From Bathymodiolus thermophilus thioautotrophic gill symbiont (GTDB lineage Bacteria > Pseudomonadota > Gammaproteobacteria > PS1 > Pseudothioglobaceae), in the NCBI RefSeq assembly GCF_003711265.1, contig NZ_CP024634.1, positions 2,666,001 to 2,730,000 of the forward strand: a stretch of 64,000 bases of DNA, read 5' to 3'. The position numbers were made by a program, and so were the translations under genes. Shown here one piece after another: positions 44,701 through 53,529 of the stretch. Numbering within the stretch: the first letter of the stretch is position 1; each line of letters begins with the position of its first letter. The notes under the pieces are model-generated. The model did not search any database. It was not told where the DNA came from and saw nothing but the letters and a program-made list of their open reading frames with translations.

Positions 44701-44891
44701 CGCTGCGTCATTTCTGCAACCGCCTTATTTGTAAAAGTCATTGCAATAATATTCTCAGGCACCTCACAACTCGTTAATAACTTCAAATATCGTTGCGTCA
44801 ATAACTCCGTCTTCCCCGAACCCGCAGGTGCTTGAATGATAAAAGACTGGCTAATGTCTAAGGCTTGTTGGCGTTGGGTTAAATCGTTCAT
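41763..44891 (-). CDS. AddA-like helicase-nuclease (UvrD superfamily)
   Basis: Double-strand-break processing enzyme or defence helicase. Seen: Walker A QAPAGSGKTELLTQRY at residue 18, AMTFTNKAVAEM (motif Ia), LIDEFQDTS (motif II), LVGDPMQSIYRFR (motif III), MTIHASKGLEFDTVIIP (motif V) and MRLLYVAMTRAK (motif VI); C-terminal PD-(D/E)XK nuclease seen as AIDRLFIDQGTLWIIDFKT. 1042 aa, in the range of AddA/RecB-type single proteins. No AddB/RecC gene is adjacent. Overlaps RloB-like gene by 4 bases. Could be chromosomal repair; its coupling to a defence pair makes either reading possible. Confidence 0.9.
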   Translation of the reverse strand: MNDLTQRQQALDISQSFIIQAPAGSGKTELLTQRYLKLLTSCEVPENIIAMTFTNKAVAEMTQRVLLALKSSFDPRPEAAHKQITYDLALRVMQRSEDLDWQLLQNPKRLKISTIDGLYSLITNRFPLPDQLVPRQIMADQWVRENAYKEAAGQTLLMIDDEEYGQAIASLLLHLDNNVVRFESLVVQMLSKRDQWLTRLYRDGVIDPEVLQNTAKTIVIKSLEGLRNLAELHLREDFFALMLSSNNLHFNTVTALPDADCADLEKWKLIAEFCLTKTGGWRKALEKKLPAELFNEALRLELKQLHTLPDVVFSQEQSDILATIAKVLKLCVAQLNLHFECEQAHDFIEVALNANQALDETVGVSDIALFLDYKVQHLLIDEFQDTSASQFNTIEKLINEWQEGDGKTLFLVGDPMQSIYRFRESQVGLFLQVQDQGIADIAPKSLILSTNFRSSKSIVEGNNHFFQAIFPVHNDVYQGAISYSHSHSNSDDEQAQAIVFHPFAHDQFGLEAQTVSKIVKTSLEEDASGTIAVLVRTRTHLEYISQQLKDDNIIFESVEITKLQNHLLTRDLLSLTKALLHLGDKLAWLSILRAPWCGLVLNDLLVLSADDSCVIYQQLVDTSMLEKLSQDGQKRAKHLHHCLQDAVNNQGRFNFVELLTHTINQLGLENATLSNTELAIKDEFLQIIHHCEQHNNLNISAITSAMESLYAPSDKAQVKLMTIHASKGLEFDTVIIPSLGKKPRSDSAPIIQLREFPQQSLLLAPIKSALDMRESDTYEYLKFIESQQNKFETMRLLYVAMTRAKTNLHLLGAVSQSGKASSNSLLAFLMPFFTHRFEKIDTTPDTVTDLKTPLLHRFSQLQASTNKEQTQGESVQYQQNFERLFKSTLGSLVHQYYEQQLFTPSTQNIRNRLIEIGTAPQDIERWQGFIVKLLENTKSDSKFDWLFKARESAVNEAEFIVDGRAIAIDRLFIDQGTLWIIDFKTAEPADNEPLQKFIQRQQDQHTKQLSFYKTALSEIYKIPVHCALYCPAIPVLIELPTS

Positions 44892-45478
44892 TTTATCTGT
44901 TTTAAGTAGTCTATTAATTCATCCACATTGGTATGCGGATTATGCTTTGCATTTTGACATGCGATTGATACTTTATCTTGTAAGTTGTTAAAAATATTTT
45001 CCGACTTGTCATAATTGGGAAAATGTTGTTTAAACTTTTTATCTTTTTTAAGATCGTCAAAATTACTAAATGGTTTATCGGTTTTTACAAAATGCAGTAG
45101 CAACCAAAACTCAAAACAAGGCTCTGAAAAAGCATAATAATAAGTATTCTTGGGTGTTGCTTGGTCAATATGGCTTTTTGTTTGTTGATATTTTGCATGC
45201 CCATCTTTGTCGAAAACACAATACACCCTGTCAAAGGGGTTTCCTTGTTTTTTAGACGCTCTATAAAGTTCTTTTGCTCTGTTAAATAAACTATCAGGCG
45301 TTGTTTGTTTAATGTCTAATATTTCAATATTAACCGTGCTTAATTTTAAATATCCAATCAATTCCTTAAAGTAATTAACTTCAGTTTTACCCTCACAAAC
45401 AATCAAAACTCTATCATAATCTTCTTTTGTTGGGGGCTCCCTAAAGTTAAAACCAGTCTTGATTCTGCATTTTGCCAT
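44888..45478 (-). CDS. RloB-like Toprim protein
   Basis: 196 aa. Toprim/RloB features: VLIVCEGKTEVNYFKEL (Glu) and VYCVFDKDGHAKYQ (DxD-type acidic). The rest, PCFEFWLLLHFVKTD and SENIFNNL, resembles RloB proteins that pair with ATPases of the RloA/OLD type in restriction-linked operons. It follows the RloA-like gene by one base and overlaps the AddA-like gene. Predicted nuclease or abortive-infection effector. The family function is not settled. Confidence 0.84.
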   Translation of the reverse strand: MAKCRIKTGFNFREPPTKEDYDRVLIVCEGKTEVNYFKELIGYLKLSTVNIEILDIKQTTPDSLFNRAKELYRASKKQGNPFDRVYCVFDKDGHAKYQQTKSHIDQATPKNTYYYAFSEPCFEFWLLLHFVKTDKPFSNFDDLKKDKKFKQHFPNYDKSENIFNNLQDKVSIACQNAKHNPHTNVDELIDYLKQIK

Positions 45479-45479
45479 A

Positions 45480-46724
45480 TTATTGTTTTAAATAGGGTAC
45501 GGCACCATAACGACCAGAAAGATAAGCGCTTTCCAAATTGTCCACGCCCTTTCTAACCTTAAAATCAGCAAGTGAAAAAACTTTCGTTGCATTATTTTCC
45601 TTTTCACAAAACCACACTTGATCTTTTCTAAAGGTATCTTGATTAAGTAATGATGTCTCATGGGTAACAAAAATAAGTTGTGCAGCGTTTTTATTAATCT
45701 CTGGATTGTGAAACATGCTCACTAAATACGCCACCAACTTTGGGTGCAAACTGTTATGCAACTCGTCCATTACTAGACAATAACCATTTTCCAATACATC
45801 TAACCATGGCCCCACAAGCCTAAATAGTTTTTGTGTGCCATTTGATTCTTGATCTTCAAAATCAAAAGACACCATGCTGCCATCATTGGAAATATGTTGC
45901 GTCTCCACCTTAAAATTCTTAAATTTTGACGCATCCAAATTCTTTTCTTTTAAAATTTTCTTAAATTCATCAGGGATTGTTTCTTCATCTACTTTTTCCT
46001 CAAACACAGAGAAACCCTCAATATTAATATCAGCTGCCTGCATGAATTCTAAAATTCCTCGCTTATTTCCTTGACTTTCATTTGCCTTGAGGCAAGTAAA
46101 GTTAAAATTCAAGGGCTCTTTATACATATCTTTTAACTTGTTGATAGCAGAAAAAACAATTGACAATAATTCGCTATTGAATTGCACAGCAGTTGACAAA
46201 AACAAAGAGTTGTCTTTGGTGCTGTCTTGCCAAATTTTCTTCTTGCCTTTAAGTCCACTCATTACCCCCCATTGAGTGGTAGATTTCCTGTCAATTAAAT
46301 TTTGTGGACTGCCTTTTGGATATTGATACAACCATTCATCAATAATCTTTTCTTGAGTAGCAGAAAAACCATACACATAACGGATTCCGCCATCAATCAA
46401 ATCTAGTTCAAACTCTGTAGGTTGTCCAACACTTTCTTTGGAAAGTAAAAAAGGCTCAATATTTTTAACGCCTTGATTCGGCTGGTAACCAAAGGAATCA
46501 TCAATAATATTCAACATAGCCCCCAAAGCCCATACCAAGTTAGATTTACCGCTAGCATTGGCACCATAAATCACAGCACTATTAAGCACTTCAAGGGTTT
46601 TACCTGTAGATAACTCAACCGTTGTAAAGTTGTTTTCCAGTTCGTTCTTTTTGGTTTTTAACAAGCTAAGCGTTTGCTTTTCTTTGATTGAGCGAAAGTT
46701 AGTAATGCTAAATTCAAGCAACAT
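45480..46724 (-). CDS. RloA-like AAA15 ATPase
   Basis: SMC/ABC-type ATPase. Seen: FSITNFRSIKEKQTLSLLK at the start, Walker A IYGANASGKSNLVWALG, a long middle domain, Walker B CLVMDELHNSLHPKLV and LIFVTHETSLLN. 414 aa. With the RloB-like partner it forms the ATPase-Toprim pattern shared by OLD-, PARIS- and RloAB-type systems, often anti-phage. Sensing and effector functions are likely divided between the two proteins. Confidence 0.87.
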   Translation of the reverse strand: MLLEFSITNFRSIKEKQTLSLLKTKKNELENNFTTVELSTGKTLEVLNSAVIYGANASGKSNLVWALGAMLNIIDDSFGYQPNQGVKNIEPFLLSKESVGQPTEFELDLIDGGIRYVYGFSATQEKIIDEWLYQYPKGSPQNLIDRKSTTQWGVMSGLKGKKKIWQDSTKDNSLFLSTAVQFNSELLSIVFSAINKLKDMYKEPLNFNFTCLKANESQGNKRGILEFMQAADINIEGFSVFEEKVDEETIPDEFKKILKEKNLDASKFKNFKVETQHISNDGSMVSFDFEDQESNGTQKLFRLVGPWLDVLENGYCLVMDELHNSLHPKLVAYLVSMFHNPEINKNAAQLIFVTHETSLLNQDTFRKDQVWFCEKENNATKVFSLADFKVRKGVDNLESAYLSGRYGAVPYLKQ

Positions 46725-46787
46725 AATTGATAAAAATATAAAACAAAGTTTATATTTTGACAGTTTTTGTCAAAAAGTCAAGTTTAT

Positions 46788-46967
46788 TTATATTTTATTA
46801 GGCACAAACACACTTAATAATCCCAAACCGTTTGCCAATATTTGGGCAATTATAAGCACTATGTTTGCAATTTCTATATTTGAATTAGAATATAACTGTG
46901 AAAATTACTGACTAAATCACGCAAACAATAGATAGCATCTAATTCGTAATCAAGGGCGTTTTTTGAT
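46788..46967 (-). pseudogene. Degraded duplicate of argS 3' end
   Basis: Minus-strand translation gives ALDYELDAIYCLRDLVSNFH then later [19 protein letters not shown] and stop, a clear relic of the C-terminus of the intact ArgS at 48665-50362 ([38 protein letters not shown]). Internal stop and deletions are present. It lies between the RloA-like gene and the DUF4276 gene; the last codons of the DUF4276 gene read into it. Confidence 0.88.
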
Positions 46968-47576
46968 AGCGTTGGATGAAATCGTTCCAAGGCTTTCTAG
47001 TTGCGTCAACCAAGCATCAAAACCTTGGCATTTTTTTCGTATTTCTGTTAGCCCAATTTTTTTAAGAATATTCGGTGCATGTGTTGTTTTAATATATGTA
47101 CAATGCTCTCCAATTCTTTTAGAAGGTGCAGTTTCTTTTGAATTATTAATTGTTTCTATGTTGCCAAACTCATTTAGAATACTATCAATCCAATTTTTAT
47201 ATGTATTTAACCCATCTGCCATTTTTTCACTATCACTAAACAATAATGCCTCAAATTCATACATTTGGATATAGGGGATAATCTTATCTCTTTGTGTTTC
47301 TTTGATCTTGTTTTTAATCTTATCCTCTAAACTTTCTTTAGTTTCGTTACCCCCTAACCCTTTCTTCTTAAAACCATAAAAATCATAAAAAGTCGTTATG
47401 TGATCATACTTATAGATCAAATCATTAAGTTTTGTTTCAATCCTATCAAGCCCAATCTTGCCCTTCATATTCTGCACAAAAACAAAAATACCAAGGTCTG
47501 CCAAATGTGGGACAATAACTTCTTTTATAAATTTATATTCTGAATGACCTTCTACTGAAATCAACAACCTTACCAT
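46950..47576 (-). CDS. DUF4276-type Toprim protein
   Basis: 208 aa. LLISVEGHSEYKFIKEVIVP (Toprim Glu) and TFYDFYGFKKKGLGG, PYIQMYEFEALLFSD (acidic residues) match the DUF4276 Toprim-like family, partner of AAA ATPases in defence loci. It overlaps the ATPase gene by 7 bases. The C-terminus (AIKKRP) extends into the argS relic, so the natural end may have been altered by the insertion. Second ATPase-Toprim pair in the island; not closely similar to the RloB-like gene. Confidence 0.82.
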   Translation of the reverse strand: MVRLLISVEGHSEYKFIKEVIVPHLADLGIFVFVQNMKGKIGLDRIETKLNDLIYKYDHITTFYDFYGFKKKGLGGNETKESLEDKIKNKIKETQRDKIIPYIQMYEFEALLFSDSEKMADGLNTYKNWIDSILNEFGNIETINNSKETAPSKRIGEHCTYIKTTHAPNILKKIGLTEIRKKCQGFDAWLTQLESLGTISSNAIKKRP

Positions 47577-48661
47577 TTTGGCTCACCGCCCAACAAGCCT
47601 TCACTCCAAGCCTCCCCAACTTGATAAGTTTCAATCCAGTCTTTAAAATATTTTTCTTCCAACCTTTTAAGTTTGGACTCACCATTTTCATAATTCACTA
47701 CAATAAAATCATCAGGTTCAAAATAATTGGCCAATTCAACAGATTGGGTAGAAATGATGACTTGCGCCCCATCATTGGCAATGGCTTGAATAATTTCTGA
47801 CAACACCGCAATTGCTGTTGGGTGTAACCCAATTTCTGGCTCATCCAGCACAATGGTACTAGGGCGTAATCCTTTAGGTTGTAAAAATAGGGTTGCCATA
47901 CAAATAAAACGGGCTGTGCCATCGGATAAGGTTTGGGCTGAAAACCCTAAATTGCTCAAATCATTTTTATGTTGCCAACGCAGCAAAACATTTTCATCTT
48001 GAATATTGAAATCAAAATCTTGAAAATAGGGGGCAACGGTTTGCACTGCCTGGACTATGTTTTTATAGTCTTGTGAAAAATTGTTTTTTAAAGAATATAA
48101 AAAAGGTGCTAGATTAGAGGCAAAACTGTCTAAAAATTTATTTTCCCCTATGTTTTGGAAGGATTTGAATTTGGCTGTAGAAGAGGTATCGTGAAAATGA
48201 TATAACTTACATTGTTTTAAATATTCTCTTGAATATTCAACAATTGGCTGTCGATTATTTTTAATGTCACTCTCTAAAGCATTCTGACTTATCACCCTAT
48301 ATGGTTGAGTATATTTTTCGCTACCATTCCAATAACCCTCGTCATGCCAAATAAATAAAGTATCTTTTTCGTTGTCTTTTATCAAAGAAATACGGTATCC
48401 ATTATCTCTTAACTCTAAATCAATTGTTATCTCATCAGTTATTTGATTACCAAAATGTAAAAATCTCTCAGAGCCGCCATTTTGTTTAATATAAGTTTGC
48501 AGTCTTTGGGTGTTAATGTTTTCAAGCAGCCTAAAAATAGAAATAAAATTACTCTTGCCTGCGCCATTCGCACCAATCAAAACATTAATCGGCTTCATCT
48601 CTAAATCCAATTCTTTAATAGACTTAAAGCCTGTAATTTTAATGTTTGATAAATTGCCCAT
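47570..48661 (-). CDS. AAA21 ATPase, partner of DUF4276 protein
   Basis: ABC-like ATPase: IKITGFKSIKELDLEMKP, Walker A IGANGAGKSNFISIFRL, signature-like AQTLSDGTARF, Walker B STIVLDEPEIGLHPTA and VIISTQSVELANYF. 363 aa. Starts 3 bases after the argS stop. The module ATPase-DUF4276 lies between intact argS and a relic argS end, so it was inserted at this site. Expected anti-phage or anti-plasmid function by family. Confidence 0.87.
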   Translation of the reverse strand: MGNLSNIKITGFKSIKELDLEMKPINVLIGANGAGKSNFISIFRLLENINTQRLQTYIKQNGGSERFLHFGNQITDEITIDLELRDNGYRISLIKDNEKDTLFIWHDEGYWNGSEKYTQPYRVISQNALESDIKNNRQPIVEYSREYLKQCKLYHFHDTSSTAKFKSFQNIGENKFLDSFASNLAPFLYSLKNNFSQDYKNIVQAVQTVAPYFQDFDFNIQDENVLLRWQHKNDLSNLGFSAQTLSDGTARFICMATLFLQPKGLRPSTIVLDEPEIGLHPTAIAVLSEIIQAIANDGAQVIISTQSVELANYFEPDDFIVVNYENGESKLKRLEEKYFKDWIETYQVGEAWSEGLLGGEPKW

Positions 48662-48664
48662 AAC

Positions 48665-50362
48665 TCACATTTTATCAGGCGCAGACACACCCAATAACCC
48701 TAAACCGTTTGCCAACACTTGTTTGGTGGCTTGGATAAGTTGTAAACGGCTGGCTTGTAAATTTTTATCTTCAATAAGAAAATCGCAATTGTTGTAATAA
48801 CTGTGGAAATCGCTGGCGAGATCACGCAGATAGTAGGCAACAACATGCGGTTCGTAATTAAGGGCGGCATTTTTAATGGTGTCGGCGTAACGACTGAGTT
48901 GTTTGATGAGGGTTTGTTCGTATTTATCGTTTAGTAAGGCTAAATCTGCTTGGCCGCTGTCTTGGGCTTTGTCCATTACGGAGCAAATGCGGGCGTGGGC
49001 ATATTGGACATAAAACACGGGGTTTTCGTTGCTTTTGGATTTGGCTAAATTTAGGTCAAAGTCCATACTTTGTTCTGATTTGCGCAAAATATAGAAAAAA
49101 CGCGCTGCATCGTTGCCCACTTCCTCACACAATTCTTTCAAGGTAACAAACGAACCACTGCGTGTGGACATCGGTATTTTGACGCCGTCTCGATACAGGT
49201 GAGCGAATTGTACCAGCAAAATTTCCAGTTTATCAGGGTTGTGATTCAGGGCTTTAATGGATGCTTTTACCCGAGCGATATAGCCGTGATGGTCAGCGCC
49301 CCAGATGTTGATAATTTTGTCATAACCTCGTTCAAACTTCTCAAGATGATAGGCAATATCAGAGGCAAAATAAGTGTGCATACCGTTATCACGCACCACA
49401 ACACGGTCTAAATCATCGCCAAAATCGGTGGTTTTAAACCAAAGTGCGCCTGCTTTTTCGTAAATCTGCCCTGAGTCTTGTAATTTTTTCACCGTTTTTT
49501 CACTCAAGCCACTGTCCACTAAAGATTGCTCACAAAACCATTGCTGATATTCGACGCCAAACTCCGCCAAATCGGTTTTAATGCCACTTAAAATATCATT
49601 AATTGCCAAATCAAAGATTTTTTTATAATCACCACCCAATTGCGATTTACAATTAGCAATCAAACCATCAATGTGTTTTTCTTTGTCCCCACCCTCTTTT
49701 TCATCCTGACAAACGCCAGCAAAAATATCCTTTTTTTCAACACCCCTAATTTTTTTAGCAATATCAAAAATATAATCCCCCTGATAGCCATTATCTGGAA
49801 ATTTATCCGTCTCTACATAACGCAAATAAACCGAAGTCGCCAAAATATCCATCTGCCGACCCGCATCATTCACATAATATTCATTATCAACCGCAAACCC
49901 TATCGCCCGCAACAGATTGGCAACACTCGCTCCATACGCCGCCCCCCGACCATGCCCCACATGCAATGGACCTGTCGGATTAGCAGACACAAACTCCAGC
50001 AACACCCGCTGTCCCTCGCCCACATTTGACAAACCATAATCTGCCCCCTGCTCAATAATACGATTAACAACCGACGCATTAGACCCCTGCGACATAAAGA
50101 AATTAATAAACCCCGGCCCCGCAATTTCAATTTTATCCACTGCCGAAGTATCCGGAAAATTCGCCTTAATCTGCTCTGCCAACACGCGTGGCGTACATTG
50201 CGCCTGTTTCGACAACACCATGGCAATATTAGAAGCAAAATCCCCTTGCGTCTTGTCTTTAGAATGATCAAGCCGCACAGCCTCAGGCACACTTTCCAGC
50301 ACGCCTTTATCCACCAATACGGTTAACGCTTGCTTTAACAGGGTTTGCAGTTCTTGTTTCAT
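48665..50362 (-). CDS. argS: Arginyl-tRNA synthetase
   Basis: Charges tRNA-Arg. Seen: N-terminal additional domain ([15 protein letters not shown]), HIGH motif within [32 protein letters not shown], the KMSKS-like region [14 protein letters not shown], and the anticodon-binding C-terminal domain ending [13 protein letters not shown]. 565 aa. Housekeeping gene embedded in defence genes: its start overlaps the mcrC stop by 4 bases and its stop is 3 bases from an ATPase gene. Confidence 0.97.
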   Translation of the reverse strand: MKQELQTLLKQALTVLVDKGVLESVPEAVRLDHSKDKTQGDFASNIAMVLSKQAQCTPRVLAEQIKANFPDTSAVDKIEIAGPGFINFFMSQGSNASVVNRIIEQGADYGLSNVGEGQRVLLEFVSANPTGPLHVGHGRGAAYGASVANLLRAIGFAVDNEYYVNDAGRQMDILATSVYLRYVETDKFPDNGYQGDYIFDIAKKIRGVEKKDIFAGVCQDEKEGGDKEKHIDGLIANCKSQLGGDYKKIFDLAINDILSGIKTDLAEFGVEYQQWFCEQSLVDSGLSEKTVKKLQDSGQIYEKAGALWFKTTDFGDDLDRVVVRDNGMHTYFASDIAYHLEKFERGYDKIINIWGADHHGYIARVKASIKALNHNPDKLEILLVQFAHLYRDGVKIPMSTRSGSFVTLKELCEEVGNDAARFFYILRKSEQSMDFDLNLAKSKSNENPVFYVQYAHARICSVMDKAQDSGQADLALLNDKYEQTLIKQLSRYADTIKNAALNYEPHVVAYYLRDLASDFHSYYNNCDFLIEDKNLQASRLQLIQATKQVLANGLGLLGVSAPDKM

Positions 50363-51636
50363 AATACTTTCTCTAAACTAAAGTCTGTTATTTTATCATC
50401 ATCAATCGGAAAAGGCACCACACCTAATTGTAAAGTTTTATCAAATTTAAACCCAAAAGGTTGGCTAAATTTACGCCATTGTGGATAAATTAAGAATACT
50501 TTTGACACGCCATATTTTTTACCATAAGCAAACAATTGATACACATCACTTTGGCTAATGCCTTTTTTCTTATCTAGATTGCCATTTTTATAAACCTGAT
50601 TTTCGTCAATCAGTTTCCATTTTGTATCAAGAATATATGCCAGATCGCCATTTTCAACAATGGCTATATCGGGTTTCAAATTAAATGCTTTTGGCGTTTC
50701 TGATAAAGATTTGCTTGATATTTGCACTTTTAAACTGTATTTTTTACGCAATATCTTAACCACATACCTTTCAAACAACACCTCCATCGGCAATAAAAAC
50801 GAAATCCCAGCGTTGTTGTCTTTCAGCGTAAAAGGACTTTGCTGATTCAAAATCAACTTCAACCACGGCAAAACACTTTGATAATAATTCAGCGCCCGAC
50901 TGTTTGACCATTTGAAAAAATCATCTTGATAATTTGCCGATAACGGCACTTCGTCAAAAAAGGTTAAAAACCGTTTGACTAATTTTTGATTTTGATTGTC
51001 GTTACTCCATTTTAAAACCTGCATTAATGCCGAATGAATAAGGCGATTTTCTGCCCTATCAGGCGAAAAAACATCATATTCAATAGAAAATAAATGTTGC
51101 TTGTGTGGCGGTTCGTTAAGTTGCTTATGCGTTTGCAATTGCCCTTTTAAAAACTTTTCTTGTGCCTGAATTCTAGAATAATCCTGACGCACCCCTTGTT
51201 TAACAATCCCATCCACACAATCCAAAAACCAACCGATTAAGACCTCTGACAAAGGCTGGTTCTTAATTTGTAAATCCGCTTCTGTGCTTTTTATAAAGGG
51301 TAAATTATGCACAACCTTTAACATTTTTGTTAAAGTTTTACGGCTTTTTTCCGCATCTGCATCCTCACTTGTTTTAGGTAAAATTTCAATTTGAGTGCCA
51401 TCTGGCGTGGTGATAACGCCGACAAAATTTTGAACCTTTAAAACTTTTGAATTTTTAAACTTTAAAAACCTATCTTCTTTATTGTCCGAATCAGCAAATT
51501 TTTCTAAATTTTCCCAAGCGTCTTTATTGAGATAAATTCTATCAATATTTTCACACTTATTCACATCACCCAAATGAATTTCACCCCATTCACGAATAAC
51601 CAGCAGTTTTTTGTCACTGCTCATCTTTATTGACAT
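50359..51636 (-). CDS. mcrC: McrC-like nuclease subunit of McrBC system
   Basis: Endonuclease partner of McrB. Seen: N-terminal [15 protein letters not shown] and [18 protein letters not shown] typical of McrC, middle QYDV-rich region, and C-terminal PD-(D/E)XK core [21 protein letters not shown]. 425 aa counting from ATG 51636, with ATG 51624 an alternative. Overlaps the small ORF upstream and argS downstream. With McrB it should restrict modified DNA. Confidence 0.9.
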   Translation of the reverse strand: MSIKMSSDKKLLVIREWGEIHLGDVNKCENIDRIYLNKDAWENLEKFADSDNKEDRFLKFKNSKVLKVQNFVGVITTPDGTQIEILPKTSEDADAEKSRKTLTKMLKVVHNLPFIKSTEADLQIKNQPLSEVLIGWFLDCVDGIVKQGVRQDYSRIQAQEKFLKGQLQTHKQLNEPPHKQHLFSIEYDVFSPDRAENRLIHSALMQVLKWSNDNQNQKLVKRFLTFFDEVPLSANYQDDFFKWSNSRALNYYQSVLPWLKLILNQQSPFTLKDNNAGISFLLPMEVLFERYVVKILRKKYSLKVQISSKSLSETPKAFNLKPDIAIVENGDLAYILDTKWKLIDENQVYKNGNLDKKKGISQSDVYQLFAYGKKYGVSKVFLIYPQWRKFSQPFGFKFDKTLQLGVVPFPIDDDKITDFSLEKVL

Positions 51637-51776
51637 TCAGGCAAATTTTGCGCTTCAATTCTAACCACTTTTTTGGTTTCTTCGTCCCAAACCACTGCGT
51701 AATGCCCCAAGGCTTTTTTTAATGCCAAAACTTTATTAACGCCTGCAATAATAGTAAATTTTGGGCTGTCATTCAT
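51627..51776 (-). CDS. 49-aa ORF coupled between mcrB and mcrC
   Basis: Starts ATG 51776, overlapping the mcrB stop by 8 bases, and stops at 51627, overlapping the mcrC start by 10. Protein: MNDSPKFTIIAGVNKVLAL then HYAVVWDEETKKVVRI, ending PECQ. The two-sided overlaps and protein-like composition support expression. No family recognised. Could be a regulator of the translation of mcrC or a small subunit. Confidence 0.65.
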   Translation of the reverse strand: MNDSPKFTIIAGVNKVLALKKALGHYAVVWDEETKKVVRIEAQNLPECQ

Positions 51777-53343
51777 CTTTATTTTTATAAATTTGCTGAA
51801 AATCTTCCGCTGTTAATTCGTCAATATTGGCTTTTTTATAACTGTCTTTTTGAATATTTTCATCGTCAAAAAACAACGACTCGTCAACTTCTATTTTTTG
51901 ATAAAACTTACCCTCTTTATCATTCAAAACTTTTCTAATATTCTCAAAATCATCATAAAAATATTCCTCTAAAAGTGGCAAAATTTTATTTTTAAAAACA
52001 TTTCTTAACCCACGCAAATCATCAATACCCATCAAAAATGAATGCCCAATTAAATGCTCTCGGTCGTATAAAATCTCAATCCTTTGATTGATAAAATCTA
52101 AGATTTCACCAACCTTAATACCATCAAAATCACCTTTAACCAAACCAACATCAGGTGCCATTTCAATAAAATCAAACCGTCTTCTAAGCGCCGTATCCAT
52201 CATCGTCAAACTCCTATCCGCCGTGTTCATCGTGCCAATAATATACAAATTATTTGGCACCGAAAAATCTTCTTTTGAATACGGTAATTTAACCGATATA
52301 ACTTCACTTTCCCCTGCTCGCTTGCTCGGCTCAATCAAAGTTATCAACTCGCCAAAAATCCGTGAGATATTACCACGGTTGATTTCATCAATAATTAAAA
52401 CATGGGGTTTTAATACAGATTCTTCCAAAGAATTTTTGTCTATTTTTTCAAAAATATACTTTGCAATCTTTGGTTGATAAGAATAATGTCCATGGGTCTC
52501 ATGAAAATCTTGTCTTTTCAAATATTCCAATATTGAATTTCTTGATAAAGTATATTCTTTATCTTTAGAATTTTTTATTTTTATCTTGTCATCAATATTT
52601 ACTATTTCAAACCCTTGCCCTGTAATTGTTATAAATTGTTGACCGACTGTCAAATAATCATTAAATTCCATATCATCTAACTTAAGCTTTATTTTTTGTT
52701 GCCCCTTTGAATTTTCACAAATTTCTTTAAAAATGCCGCTTTCAATTTCGTAAGACAAATCCCCATCATCAGTTTTTGCTTTCAGTCCTTCTACAAAATC
52801 CTCATAGCTGAAACTTTGATGAAAGGTTACAAATTCAACTTGTGAGCCAAATTTCTCTTTTAACTTGCCAATACTATTAATGTCAGAATTACGATTTTCG
52901 CCTAACAAAATATCAAGTGCCTTATTGACGGTTGAATAAGTTTTTCCTGTGCCAGGTGGTCCGTATAAAATTTGGTTTAGTGGAGAGGCACACATTTTCA
53001 CACCAAGCGTGGAAATAATTTGATTGTCTTCGTAAGTAGATTCTTGCTTGATTTTGTTAATGGTGATATTGCCTCTGTTAGCGAAGAATTCAGAATATCT
53101 AGCAATGGCGCACCTCCATGTTCCATTCCCATTATTTCCAACATTTGCATAGTCCCCATTTAGGCTATATTTTTGAGATATTCCATTAATTTTGTCTTGC
53201 TCTTGGATTTCATAAACATTGATCTCTTCGCCAATCCTTTGAGAATAATCTTGTGATATGCCGTTAATGGCACTTCTATATGAATTAGCAGTATTAGGCC
53301 GCTTACCTATACTAATAAGATAATCGTAAAATTCTTGTTTCAA
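51769..53343 (-). CDS. mcrB: McrB-like AAA+ GTPase of McrBC system
   Basis: NTP-driven motor of McrBC restriction. Seen: N-terminal DNA-recognition part (FYDYLISIGKRPNTANSY and YSEFFANRGNITI; not the typical DUF3578 or YTH type), Walker A YGPPGTGKTYSTV at residue 128, Walker B VLIIDEINRGNISRIFGEL and the McrB signature IGTMNTADRSLTMMDTALRRR. 524 aa. First gene of the mcrB-smORF-mcrC-argS run. The N-domain type suggests a specificity different from E. coli McrB. Confidence 0.9.
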   Translation of the reverse strand: MKQEFYDYLISIGKRPNTANSYRSAINGISQDYSQRIGEEINVYEIQEQDKINGISQKYSLNGDYANVGNNGNGTWRCAIARYSEFFANRGNITINKIKQESTYEDNQIISTLGVKMCASPLNQILYGPPGTGKTYSTVNKALDILLGENRNSDINSIGKLKEKFGSQVEFVTFHQSFSYEDFVEGLKAKTDDGDLSYEIESGIFKEICENSKGQQKIKLKLDDMEFNDYLTVGQQFITITGQGFEIVNIDDKIKIKNSKDKEYTLSRNSILEYLKRQDFHETHGHYSYQPKIAKYIFEKIDKNSLEESVLKPHVLIIDEINRGNISRIFGELITLIEPSKRAGESEVISVKLPYSKEDFSVPNNLYIIGTMNTADRSLTMMDTALRRRFDFIEMAPDVGLVKGDFDGIKVGEILDFINQRIEILYDREHLIGHSFLMGIDDLRGLRNVFKNKILPLLEEYFYDDFENIRKVLNDKEGKFYQKIEVDESLFFDDENIQKDSYKKANIDELTAEDFQQIYKNKDE

Positions 53344-53529
53344 TTCCTACCCCTATTCTATTTTGTGGTGCAACTATTATAAAGAAATATCTCTCTATTA
53401 TGTTTGATATTGCCCACACTCCCACACTATTACCTATGTAGATTATCTAAACAGTATAAGAACAAGAATACTTTTTTCGTTTCAAGAAAAACAAAACGAT
53501 AATCAAGAGCGATTAAAAGGCACTCTTCA

